Assembly: GCF_030546645.1 (NCBI RefSeq) | Contig: NZ_JAUOTO010000002.1 | Location: 930,001-994,000, forward strand | DNA length: 64,000 nucleotides | From: Flavitalea plasmicola | Lineage (GTDB): Bacteria > Bacteroidota > Bacteroidia > Chitinophagales > Chitinophagaceae | Direction of reading: 5' to 3' | Part shown: piece by piece, positions 27,774 to 36,045 of the stretch | How positions within the stretch are numbered: position 1 is the stretch's first letter | How the letters are laid out: each line of letters starts with the position of its first letter | The notes under the pieces: generated by a model | What the model was told of the DNA's origin: nothing | Database searches by the model: none | Seen by the model: the letters and a program-made list of their open reading frames with translations, nothing else | Program-made: the position numbers and the translations under genes

Positions 27774-28925
27774 TTACTCAAGATAAAGGTCCTTATTGGA
27801 GTAATAGTATTTTATATGCGCCGTAGTCGCAAGGTCATTGAGGAATTCAGCCAGCTTACCTTTTTCCAGCACGCCTGTCAGCGACTGTCCTGCAAGATGC
27901 TCCTTATTGATGATGATGTTGAGGCCGTAACAACGGGATGCCATCCTGGCCAGGTTTTCCATCGGCATGTCATGGAAATAATACACACCGTTGATCCACG
28001 ACAGCTCATCGTCCTGCTCGAAGGTCGTCGAAGAGAACCCATTCGACACATTGTATTCCGCAACATATCCGGGATTCAGCGGCATGCGCTTCCCGTCCCG
28101 TGACCCTGCAATCACTTTCCCTTCCACCAACGCCGTCCGGACATTGCCCTTTTCATAGGTGTTGATATTAAAAGACGTGCCCAATACCTGTACATCCGTC
28201 AGCGGTGTATGGACGATAAATGGCGCACGGGTGTTGGCGGCTACCTTAAAATAAGCCTCTCCGGCTATTTCGACCTCCCTGGACTTACCAGTAAATTTTA
28301 AAGGAAAACGCAGACGGGTGTCGGCATTGAGCCACACCTCCGTCCCATCCGACAGAACGATCCTGTAAGTGGCGCCGGGAGGCACCGATAATGTGCTGGT
28401 GGCCGTATCCGCCGAAGTATACTGCAGCCCATCCTGATGCGTATTCAATGTCGTATTTCCCAATGCAATGGACCTGCCCGCATTGGCTTGTCCCAGCTCT
28501 ACGGAATCACCGTTGGCGAGCTTCAGACTTACGGCCTGCTGGCGCTGTTTGACCAGCGTCGCGATCCTGCCCCCATCCGCAATCTTTTCTTTTCCAGGGT
28601 AGAAGACCCATATCCCTGCCGCGACCAGCAGGACTACAGCCGCCAGGGACAGCGCCCGCCTGAAACGTCGCCTCCTTCTTATATGTATCGCCGGCGCCAT
28701 TCCCCGCGTGGCTTTCAACTCCCGCAGGCCCGCCCCGGCATCCAGCTCAGAAAGGAATGTGGGCAATCCCAGCTGTGCCGCCCGCTCCTCCAACAGCCGC
28801 CATTCGGCGGTAAAAGCCGCATCGGACGACAACCTTTGCTCCAATACCATCTCCTCTTCCGGGGTAATAGCCCCTGAAAGCTTCTCCACGAACAATTGAA
28901 ATACCTGTTCTTTCGTATAGTTCAT
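27774..28925 (-). CDS. FecR-family anti-sigma factor
   Basis: This 383-residue protein has a cytoplasmic N-terminus (about 1-85) with a basic stretch, RRRRR, just before one transmembrane helix (about 88-108; LSLAAVVLLVAAGIWVF). The periplasmic part has the FecR domain (about 165-265; GTEVWLNADTRLRFP, GEAYFKVAAN, VLGTSFNINTY) and a C-terminal DUF4974 domain (MENLARMASRCYGLNIIIN). It should hold the ECF sigma factor inactive until SusC reports substrate. It lies between the sigma gene (33 bp upstream) and the SusC gene (81 bp downstream). Confidence 0.96.
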   Translation of the reverse strand: MNYTKEQVFQLFVEKLSGAITPEEEMVLEQRLSSDAAFTAEWRLLEERAAQLGLPTFLSELDAGAGLRELKATRGMAPAIHIRRRRRFRRALSLAAVVLLVAAGIWVFYPGKEKIADGGRIATLVKQRQQAVSLKLANGDSVELGQANAGRSIALGNTTLNTHQDGLQYTSADTATSTLSVPPGATYRIVLSDGTEVWLNADTRLRFPLKFTGKSREVEIAGEAYFKVAANTRAPFIVHTPLTDVQVLGTSFNINTYEKGNVRTALVEGKVIAGSRDGKRMPLNPGYVAEYNVSNGFSSTTFEQDDELSWINGVYYFHDMPMENLARMASRCYGLNIIINKEHLAGQSLTGVLEKGKLAEFLNDLATTAHIKYYYSNKDLYLE

Positions 28926-28958
28926 CTGAATATGCTACACCAGCCCGGCCTTAACGGG

Positions 28959-29510
28959 TTAATTGATCTTACTATTAATTTCCCCCCTCAGGACCTTCAG
29001 TCCCGTTTTCAAATGCGTTTTCAGGGAGTTGATACTGATGCGCATGGCGTCGGCAGCGTCCTGGTACCGCTTCCCATGGATGTATACCATTTGAATGGCA
29101 GTCTTTTTCTGGTCGGGCATCTGTTCCAGCAGGGAATGCAACCGCTGGTAATGGTCCGTTGTCCCTTCCCCGAAACCCTGGGCCTCAAAGACGCCATCCT
29201 CCTGCAGCGCTGCGTATCCTTTCCGGTGCCTGTCCTGCACTTTTTCCCGCTTTAAGTAATTGAGACACCTGTTCTTGATGGCCAGAAACAGGTAGCCTTT
29301 GATATCGTCATGGAAATGCAGGTACAATTGCCTGTCCCAAATGTCAAGGAAAAGGCTCTGGACGAGGTCTTTGGCCTCGGCGCCATTTTTCAGGAAGAAG
29401 AAGGCGCTGGTACACAACAACGTGTAATATTTAAGATACAGCTCGTCGAAGGCAGACAAATCTCCCGCCTTCAGGCGACTGACCAGAGCTATATCTTGCT
29501 GCGACGGCAT
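28959..29510 (-). CDS. ECF RNA polymerase sigma factor (sigma-70 family)
   Basis: This 183-residue protein has sigma region 2 (about 12-85; AFDELYLKYYTLLCTSAFFF, GYLFLAIKNRCLNYLKRE) and region 4 (about 120-175; YIHGKRYQDAADAMRISINSLKTHLK, a helix-turn-helix that contacts the -35 element). It belongs to the Bacteroidota-type ECF group that is paired with FecR and SusC. It should switch on this PUL when the glycan is sensed. It is the first gene of the minus-strand locus and lies 34 bp downstream of a 16-bp palindrome. Confidence 0.96.
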   Translation of the reverse strand: MPSQQDIALVSRLKAGDLSAFDELYLKYYTLLCTSAFFFLKNGAEAKDLVQSLFLDIWDRQLYLHFHDDIKGYLFLAIKNRCLNYLKREKVQDRHRKGYAALQEDGVFEAQGFGEGTTDHYQRLHSLLEQMPDQKKTAIQMVYIHGKRYQDAADAMRISINSLKTHLKTGLKVLRGEINSKIN

Positions 29511-29544
29511 TTTTAAAAGTAAAAGTTTTCTCCCTGGTTCGGTT

Positions 29545-29560
29545 ACACAAACGTTTGTGT
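29545..29560. promoter_or_regulatory. perfect 16-bp palindromic operator candidate upstream of the PUL sigma gene
   Basis: The sequence ACACAAACGTTTGTGT is a perfect inverted repeat with central CG, 35-50 bp upstream of the sigma factor ATG. It resembles LacI/PurR-family operators, whose core is CAAACGTTTG. A GTTTG within it also sits where a Bacteroidota -7-like box could be, so a bound repressor could block initiation. No LacI gene is present in the window. It is not a terminator, since no T-tract follows on either strand. Confidence 0.6.
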
Positions 29561-29669
29561 TAAATTATTTCGCATGGATTGAGGCGGGCCTCAAAAGTAT
29601 TGAAAATGTAACCCAATCGACACCAAAGACCAGCGGCATTTGGTAAATTACCTTATAAACTTCAGCTTC

Positions 29670-30398
29670 ATGCCATCCAAAATACTTCTTTTGCTGGGCC
29701 TGCTGCCCACCCTTTTCCTATCCGGGCCCGGCCGACCGGCGGATGCAGACGGATTTGCCCTGGTGGAGCTTTTTACCTCGGAAGGCTGCTCCAGCTGCCC
29801 GGCTGCCGACGAGCTTGTAGCATCCCTGCCGAAAAGCTATCCCAGGGGCGTTTATGTCCTGAGCTTCCATGTCGACTACTGGGACCGCCTGGGCTGGAAA
29901 GACCCCTTCAGCAAGGCGGATTATACCCTCCGGCAAAAGCAATATACCGAAGTGCTCGAACTCCGGAGCCTGTATACACCCCAGGTCATCATCAACGGGA
30001 AAACGGAAATGGTAGGCTCCGACGAAGTCCGCCTCCGCCAGGCCGTGGACGAAGAGCTCGCCCATACCACCAATGCCGCTGTAGAAGCCAATGCACATAG
30101 CGCCGACGGTAAGACCATCACGGTCGACTATACCCTCACGGGCAAAAGCCAGGGTGCTCTTCAAGCCGCCCTGATACAGCTGGAGGCATCCACAGCCGTC
30201 AAAAATGGCGAGAATGCCGGCCGGCAACTCCATCACACCAATATCGTCAGGGACCTGAAAACCTCCAATAAAAGCAAAGGCGCCCTAACCCTCACTTTCC
30301 CCGCCAGTCTGACAGCGGCAAACTGTAAGGTCCTCGTCTTTCTGCAAAATAAGGACGACCTGCACGTCAGCGGCGCCCGGCTGCTCGACATCCATTGA
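29670..30398 (+). CDS. DUF1223 secreted thioredoxin-fold protein
   Basis: The 242-residue product starts at the ATG at 29670 (MPSKILLLL), which gives a proper signal peptide; the open frame extends upstream only to a TTG. The domain is DUF1223: LVELFTSEGCSSCPAAD with Cys40 and Cys43 in a CxxC-like arrangement, then FHVDYWDRLGWKDPF, YTPQVIING and a C-terminal beta sandwich. The N-terminal half is a thioredoxin fold, so a periplasmic redox or copper-linked role is plausible but unproved. It is divergent from the sigma factor, across the gap that holds the palindrome. Confidence 0.9.
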   Translation: MPSKILLLLGLLPTLFLSGPGRPADADGFALVELFTSEGCSSCPAADELVASLPKSYPRGVYVLSFHVDYWDRLGWKDPFSKADYTLRQKQYTEVLELRSLYTPQVIINGKTEMVGSDEVRLRQAVDEELAHTTNAAVEANAHSADGKTITVDYTLTGKSQGALQAALIQLEASTAVKNGENAGRQLHHTNIVRDLKTSNKSKGALTLTFPASLTAANCKVLVFLQNKDDLHVSGARLLDIH

Positions 30399-30460
30399 AG
30401 TCCCGGACCTATCCGTTTAAAATACCCTTCAAAACAAATATTCTTTTTACATTCGTCTGA

Positions 30461-31483
30461 ATGGAAGGACGGCGGCGTACATATCACCCACTGACAAAAT
30501 TGCAATGGCTGATATGGATAGTGATCTTCTGGATAATGTTCTTTTCGGTCCTGGAAGATTATCCTATGCTGGACGCCCTTAACTATGCTTGCCTCGGTAC
30601 CCTCTCCTATATTATCATTCTCTACGGCAACGCCCTGTGGCTGATACCCCATCTCTACCGGAAAAAGAAATATTTCTGGTACGCTGTCATCATCGTCCTG
30701 GGCCTGGTAGCCATCACCTGGATGCGCGCCCAGGTCCAGTTTTTCATTTATTATCATCTTATCCTCAAAACAGAGGGTCACCTGGTCTTTGCGAATTATG
30801 CCTATCCCTTCGTTACCCATTGCCTCTTTTTTATCTTCAGCATCGCCTTTCGCTTTACCCTGGACTATTTTGCTATCAAGCAACAACAGGAGCAGCTGCT
30901 GAAGCAACATGCAGAGGCGCAGCTAAACTTACTGAAAGCCCAGGTACAGCCCCATTTCCTGTTCAATACGCTCAACAATATCTACTTCGTCGCCCAACGC
31001 GAGTCCCCGCTGACGGCCGACCTCATCGAAAAGCTCAGCTCCATCATGCGCTATTTCCTGGAACAGGGCCCTCACCAGGAGATCCCGCTGTCCGCAGAGA
31101 TGGGTTTTATCCGGAATTATATCGAGCTGGAAAAAATGCGGATACGCCATCCTGTAAAGACTACTATTGAAGTCCCGGAAGATATCTCTCATGTGAAAAT
31201 ACCCCCCATGCTGCTGATCCCGCTGGTGGAGAACGTTTTCAAGCACGGTATTGACAAAAGGGGAAAAAATAACTATATTTCAATAAGGCTGCAGATCTCG
31301 GATCGCATCCATTTCAGGGTCTGCAACCATTTTCGCTCTGATGTCAGTCACAATGGAACAGGCTGGGGCATCGGGCTTAATAATCTCTCGAAGAGATTGC
31401 AGATCCTTTACGGAGACAATTACCAGCTTGTCAGCGATCACTCGGAAGACGTCTATATCAGTAATTTAACGATACCGCTATGA
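30461..31483 (+). CDS. LytS-type sensor histidine kinase
   Basis: This 340-residue membrane kinase has four predicted helices in residues about 12-135. A cytoplasmic linker coiled coil (IKQQQEQLLKQHAEAQLN) leads to the His_kinase domain. The phosphoacceptor is His165 in QVQPHFLFNTLNNIYF, and the ATPase N-box has Asn258 in PLVENVFKHG; a GWGIGLNNLSKRL G-box follows. It should pass phosphate to the adjacent LytTR regulator. The two genes overlap by 4 bp (ATGA). No extracytoplasmic sensor domain is present, so the signal is probably sensed within the membrane. Confidence 0.95.
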   Translation: MEGRRRTYHPLTKLQWLIWIVIFWIMFFSVLEDYPMLDALNYACLGTLSYIIILYGNALWLIPHLYRKKKYFWYAVIIVLGLVAITWMRAQVQFFIYYHLILKTEGHLVFANYAYPFVTHCLFFIFSIAFRFTLDYFAIKQQQEQLLKQHAEAQLNLLKAQVQPHFLFNTLNNIYFVAQRESPLTADLIEKLSSIMRYFLEQGPHQEIPLSAEMGFIRNYIELEKMRIRHPVKTTIEVPEDISHVKIPPMLLIPLVENVFKHGIDKRGKNNYISIRLQISDRIHFRVCNHFRSDVSHNGTGWGIGLNNLSKRLQILYGDNYQLVSDHSEDVYISNLTIPL

Positions 31484-32172
31484 CCAAGATAGGTTGCCTG
31501 ATCATCGAAGACGAGCCCAATGCACAACAGCTGCTGCAGGATTATATCAGCAAAGTCCCCTACCTGACATTAAAGGGTACATGCTTCGACGCGTTGGAAG
31601 CCCTGGAACTCCTGGGCCACTCCCAGGCAGACCTCATTTTTTTGGATATCAACATGCCCGACCTGACAGGGATCGAGCTGATCCATATGCTGCCCAAAGA
31701 GCAAAAGGTGATCTTCACCACGGCCTCTTCAGACCATGCCATCGAGAGCTATGAATACAATGCGGTGGATTACCTTCTGAAACCCATTACTTTCAAACGC
31801 TTTCTGATGGCAGTGCAAAAAGCTTTCAACCCCGCATCACCGCCGCCCTCCCAGGCGGAAGAATACCTCTTCGCCAAGTCTGACAAGAAAATGATCCGCG
31901 TCAACCTGCGCGATATCGTTTATTTCGAAGCATTGAAGGAATATGTATGCATCCATACGAGGACACAAAAGATCGTCACTTATAAAAGGATGAAAGAATT
32001 GCTGGAAAAATTGCCGGGACATTTTACGCGCATCCATAATTCTTACATCGTCAATGGAGATCATATTACGCGTGTGGAAGGCAACTATGTGCTCGTTGGC
32101 GACAAGAATCTTCCCATCGGAATTTCTTACAGGGATGCTTTTGCCGGGTTTATACAGCTCCGTGCGCTGTAA
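31480..32172 (+). CDS. LytTR-family response regulator
   Basis: This 230-residue regulator has a receiver domain (about 1-120) with the acidic pair Glu10-Asp11, phosphoacceptor Asp56 in IFLDINMPD, and a conserved Lys in LLKPITFKRF. A LytTR DNA-binding domain follows (about 130-230; IRVNLRDIVYFEALKEYV, RIHNSYIVNGDHI). It is the partner of the LytS kinase gene, whose stop overlaps its start. Targets are unknown, but a SusC/SusD pair lies just downstream with a stand-alone LytTR gene between them. Confidence 0.95.
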   Translation: MTKIGCLIIEDEPNAQQLLQDYISKVPYLTLKGTCFDALEALELLGHSQADLIFLDINMPDLTGIELIHMLPKEQKVIFTTASSDHAIESYEYNAVDYLLKPITFKRFLMAVQKAFNPASPPPSQAEEYLFAKSDKKMIRVNLRDIVYFEALKEYVCIHTRTQKIVTYKRMKELLEKLPGHFTRIHNSYIVNGDHITRVEGNYVLVGDKNLPIGISYRDAFAGFIQLRAL

Positions 32173-32179
32173 GAGGGCG

Positions 32180-32575
32180 TCAATTCTCCAACAACCATCG
32201 CTTGAACATTCCCGCCTTCAACTGGCTGATGATGATGGTCTCTTTCGGGTCCGGGTCCAACTGTACCTCCAGCTTTCCTTTCCTGGCCGGCCGGAACTTT
32301 ACCACCGCATTGATATTCACCAGGTATTTCTTTGTTGCGCGGAAAAAGCATTTCGGGTTTACGGCCAGCTCGATATTCCTCAGCGGCCGGGCCATGATGT
32401 ATTTGTAATGGCTCTTTGCCTCGATCACATAAGACACGCCGTTCTCGATAAAAAAGTAGGCGACATCCTCCAGCCGTATGGCCATGAACTCTCTTCCCTT
32501 CTTCACAAGGATCCTTTTACCGGCATTTTCTCCGACGATCATTTCATCGTGCAGCAGCATAGGTAGTGTTTTCAT
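32180..32575 (-). CDS. stand-alone LytTR DNA-binding protein
   Basis: This 131-residue protein is essentially one LytTR domain with no receiver. It keeps the pattern of the family: ILVKKGREFMAIRLEDVAYF, YIMARPLRNIELAVNPKCFFRATKKYLVNINAVV and a basic end. Its short N-terminal extension (about 15 residues) is not a recognised domain. It is convergent with the response regulator, 7 bp away, and divergent from the SusC gene at 32790. It could be a partner or competitor for the regulator at LytTR boxes. That is inference. Confidence 0.9.
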   Translation of the reverse strand: MKTLPMLLHDEMIVGENAGKRILVKKGREFMAIRLEDVAYFFIENGVSYVIEAKSHYKYIMARPLRNIELAVNPKCFFRATKKYLVNINAVVKFRPARKGKLEVQLDPDPKETIIISQLKAGMFKRWLLEN

Positions 32576-32789
32576 TAAATTACAGCATCCCCCCCTGCCG
32601 TGGAAATAATTTCAATAGTTTAATCGCCCTCTTCAATAGGTTTCACTTCCTGCCTCCCGCTGCATCGGCCATTACCATTTGCCCGAACTAACATCCAACT
32701 TCAACGGGAAAAGGTCCAAGTTGCCCTCCGGCACCCCCGTCCCAGCCTGGAACACCTTGTCTATACCCTAGTCACAAAAAACTACACAA

Positions 32790-35700
32790 ATGAGAAAACT
32801 TCTATTATTCATTCTTTTCCCGGCGATCTATGCCTTGCCGGTCCTGGCCCAATCCAGGATCGTCACCGGTAAGGTCACTGACCAGGACGGCCAGGCTGTT
32901 CCCTTCGCTTCGATTCGTATTAAAGAAACCAGGGCAGGGACCAGCGCCGATGCGGACGGCAACTTCTCCGTCAGGGTAAAAAATTCCGAAACGCTCATCA
33001 TCAGCGGGGCAGGCATCACCACCCGCGAAATGCCGGTGGGCGACGTCACGACTTTGAATATAAAGGTCTCCCGTAAGAATTCCTCGCTGGCGGAGGTGGT
33101 GGTCACGGCCTTGGGTATCCAGAGTCAAAAAGACAAGCTGGCTACCAGCCAATCCTCCGTCAAGGGACAGGCTGTGGCCGGGTCGGGGGAAACCAGCGTC
33201 CTCAATGGCCTGGCAGGCAAGGCTTCCGGCGTACAGGTCGTCCGCTCGGGAGGCGATCCGGGAGAAGGCACCTATATACAGATCCGGGGGCAAAGCACCA
33301 TCACCGGCGACCTTCAACCCCTGTTCGTCATTGACGGCGTTCCCGTCTTCAACTCCTCCTTCGGCATGGCGGTGAGCGGCACCTCGCAGCAATCCCGTCT
33401 AAGCGACATCAATCCCGACGACATCGCCACGGTGGACGTGCTGAAAGGCGCTGCCGCGGCGGCCCTCTATGGCACCCGCGCGGCCAACGGCGTGGTGCTC
33501 ATCACCACCAAAAAAGGAAGGGCGGCGGGAAAGATCAGCATTTCCCTGAATACCACTTACTCTTTGGATGTCCTGAACAAGAGCGCTCCTTTGCAGACCA
33601 CTTATGGTCAGGGCGACAAAGGCCTCTTTGCAAACGGCAACCGGCTTTCCTGGGGAGATAAGATCGCAGACCGGGCTGGGGGCGCCGATGTCAACAGCGG
33701 GACGGCTTACGTAATCCTGCCGGACGGCTCCAAACGCTACGCAGTGGCCAATGGAACGGCGGCTTCTCCACACGGAGGAAAGAATGCCAAAACGATCTAC
33801 GACCATACCAAAGACCTTTTCCACAACGGATATTTTATAGACAATACGCTTTCCTTCAGCGGTGGCGACGACAAGACCGTGTATTATGCCAGCCTGTCCA
33901 ACCTTTCCCAAAAAGGTATCATCAGGGCAGGCTCCGACTATCACCGGAAATCTTTTACTTTCAACGCAGACAGAAGGTTCAATAAGACCATTCGCCTGGG
34001 CACCAATCTTACTTATTCCAATGTAAAGTCCAGCAGGGCGCAGCAAGGGTCCAATACTTCCGGACTCTTCCTCGGCGGCCTCCGTACACCGGCCGATTTT
34101 AACAATACGATCTACGAAGGCACTTATGTAGATGCCGCCGGCGCCCTCTATCCGGGCCGCCAGATCGCTTACCGCAACCCCATCGGCGCCAACACCAATT
34201 CCATTTACGATAACCCTTTCTGGATCATCCACAGAGTCACCAGCACCGTGGAAGTCAACAGGGCATTGGGCTCTTTCGAGGCTAATATACAAGCCACTCC
34301 CTGGCTGTCCTTCCTGGCGCGCACAGGTGTCGACTTTTACTCCGACAACCGGACAGATAATTACCCTGTTCTGTCGGCAGCCTTCCCGGGAGGCAGCCTC
34401 ACCATCCAGGAGCTTTCAGAGCTGCAGTTCAACACAGATCTGCTGGCAAAGGTCACCACCCCCATCGCTCCTTCCATTAATTTAAATGCAATGGTGGGCA
34501 TTAATTACAACAACCGGAATTTTGAGAATGCGGGCACCAATGTGAAGAGCTTTATATTGCCTGATGCACCGCCGGATCTAAGCAATTCCGCCGGCTCTTC
34601 GCGATTCCCTTTCAACTCCCGTTCCACCGCACGGACGACGGCGACTTACGGACAGGTGTCCCTGGATGCATTCGATCAGTTGTACCTCCATCTCACCGGA
34701 AGGGCTGAACAAGCCTCCACATTCGCCAATACGTTCTTTTACCCTTCCGCAGCCCTGGGCTGGCAGTTTACAAAATTGAAGGGACTCGACAACAGCAACG
34801 TACTTTCCTTCGGCAAGCTGCGGGTGACCTATGGTGAAGTGGGCGTACAGCCCAGCCCCTATCTCACCAACACCTATTATGTCACCGGCTCCTCGGCAGT
34901 CATCGGCGAATCCTTCGGGTCGACACTGGATGCCTCCTCTCCTGTCTACGGCGGAGGCTATATTCGCAGCACACTGAAAGGCAACCCGGATATAAAGCCG
35001 GAAAGGAAGAAAGAATATGAGCTGGGACTCGATCTCCGGCTTTTCTCCAATAAAGTCAGCCTCAGCGGTACTTACTATTCCAATAAGACAACAGGCGCGA
35101 TCTTCGGTGTAGCGGTACCTGGTTCTTCCGGCTTCCTTACCATCAATGACAATGCCGCGGAGATACAAAATAAGGGCGTGGAAGCGGACCTGGGGATCAA
35201 CTGGTATAAGAGCAGCAATGGCAATCTCAGCATCAGCTCCAACATCAACTGGTCCAGGAATAAGAACAAGGTGCTTAGCCTGAAAGGCACCAAACAATTC
35301 GGGCTGGCGGGCTTCACCTCCGTGGTCTCCAGCGCTGTTCCCGGCTATGGTCTCGGCGCATTCTGGGGCGTAGGTTACGACAGGGATGCAAAAGGCAAGC
35401 TGGTCCTGGACGCCAATGGCTTTCCTACTGTGGCGCCCAGCGAGTCCGTACTGGGCGATCCCAACCCGGACTGGATCGGAGGCATCACCAGCACTGTTAA
35501 ATACAGGAATCTCACCTTCTCCTTCCTCTTTGACCACGTACAAGGGGGCGATGTGTGGAATGGCACAAGATCCGCGCTCACCACCATCGGCACAGCCGCC
35601 GAGACCGGCACCCAGGCGACTGCCACAAAAGCCCTGAAAACATATGACGGCAAGACGATCGCCGCCGGCGCCAGCTTTCGGGGATCAATAGCCGATTTTG

Positions 35701-36035
35701 GCGGGGGGCCGGTCGCACTGACCCAGGCCTGGTACAGCGACATCGGGGGCGGGTTCGGCTCCGCGACAGGTCCTCAATTCTTTGAAAAAGGCACCCGGAC
35801 ACGCTTGCGGGAAGTTACGCTGGGCTATTCACTGACAAGCTTCGGCTTCCGTCAGAAGACGAAGCTGCAATCCATCGACTTCTCCTTCACAGGCAGGAAC
35901 ATCGTGCTGTGGTCCCATTATAAAGGCATCGATCCCGAGACGAACCTGACAGGGCCTACCAATGGGCGCGGCATCGATTACTTCAACAATCCCAGCACCC
36001 GCAGCTATTTATTTTCCATCAAGATCAACTATTAA
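32790..36035 (+). CDS. SusC/RagA TonB-linked outer-membrane transporter (second system)
   Basis: This 1081-residue protein has a signal peptide (to about residue 20), a carboxypeptidase-like regulatory domain (about 24-100; GKVTDQDGQAVPFASIRI), then a plug with DIATVDVLKGAAAAALYGTRAANGVVLITT and a barrel. Unlike the SusC at 24219-27692 it lacks an STN domain, so direct FecR signalling is not expected. Together with the SusD gene that starts 10 bp later it should import a glycan or peptide. The nearby LytS/LytTR genes are candidate regulators. The 214-bp upstream gap holds no clear promoter match. Confidence 0.96.
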   Translation: MRKLLLFILFPAIYALPVLAQSRIVTGKVTDQDGQAVPFASIRIKETRAGTSADADGNFSVRVKNSETLIISGAGITTREMPVGDVTTLNIKVSRKNSSLAEVVVTALGIQSQKDKLATSQSSVKGQAVAGSGETSVLNGLAGKASGVQVVRSGGDPGEGTYIQIRGQSTITGDLQPLFVIDGVPVFNSSFGMAVSGTSQQSRLSDINPDDIATVDVLKGAAAAALYGTRAANGVVLITTKKGRAAGKISISLNTTYSLDVLNKSAPLQTTYGQGDKGLFANGNRLSWGDKIADRAGGADVNSGTAYVILPDGSKRYAVANGTAASPHGGKNAKTIYDHTKDLFHNGYFIDNTLSFSGGDDKTVYYASLSNLSQKGIIRAGSDYHRKSFTFNADRRFNKTIRLGTNLTYSNVKSSRAQQGSNTSGLFLGGLRTPADFNNTIYEGTYVDAAGALYPGRQIAYRNPIGANTNSIYDNPFWIIHRVTSTVEVNRALGSFEANIQATPWLSFLARTGVDFYSDNRTDNYPVLSAAFPGGSLTIQELSELQFNTDLLAKVTTPIAPSINLNAMVGINYNNRNFENAGTNVKSFILPDAPPDLSNSAGSSRFPFNSRSTARTTATYGQVSLDAFDQLYLHLTGRAEQASTFANTFFYPSAALGWQFTKLKGLDNSNVLSFGKLRVTYGEVGVQPSPYLTNTYYVTGSSAVIGESFGSTLDASSPVYGGGYIRSTLKGNPDIKPERKKEYELGLDLRLFSNKVSLSGTYYSNKTTGAIFGVAVPGSSGFLTINDNAAEIQNKGVEADLGINWYKSSNGNLSISSNINWSRNKNKVLSLKGTKQFGLAGFTSVVSSAVPGYGLGAFWGVGYDRDAKGKLVLDANGFPTVAPSESVLGDPNPDWIGGITSTVKYRNLTFSFLFDHVQGGDVWNGTRSALTTIGTAAETGTQATATKALKTYDGKTIAAGASFRGSIADFGGGPVALTQAWYSDIGGGFGSATGPQFFEKGTRTRLREVTLGYSLTSFGFRQKTKLQSIDFSFTGRNIVLWSHYKGIDPETNLTGPTNGRGIDYFNNPSTRSYLFSIKINY

Positions 36036-36045
36036 ACTGATAAAC

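Noticed and set aside
29545-29560. the palindrome as a terminator of the sigma or DUF1223 gene
   Set aside because: It lies upstream of both starts, has no T-tract on either strand and no loop of suitable size.
33399-34578. long minus-strand open frames across the second SusC gene
   Set aside because: They lie antisense to a gene with firm domain evidence.
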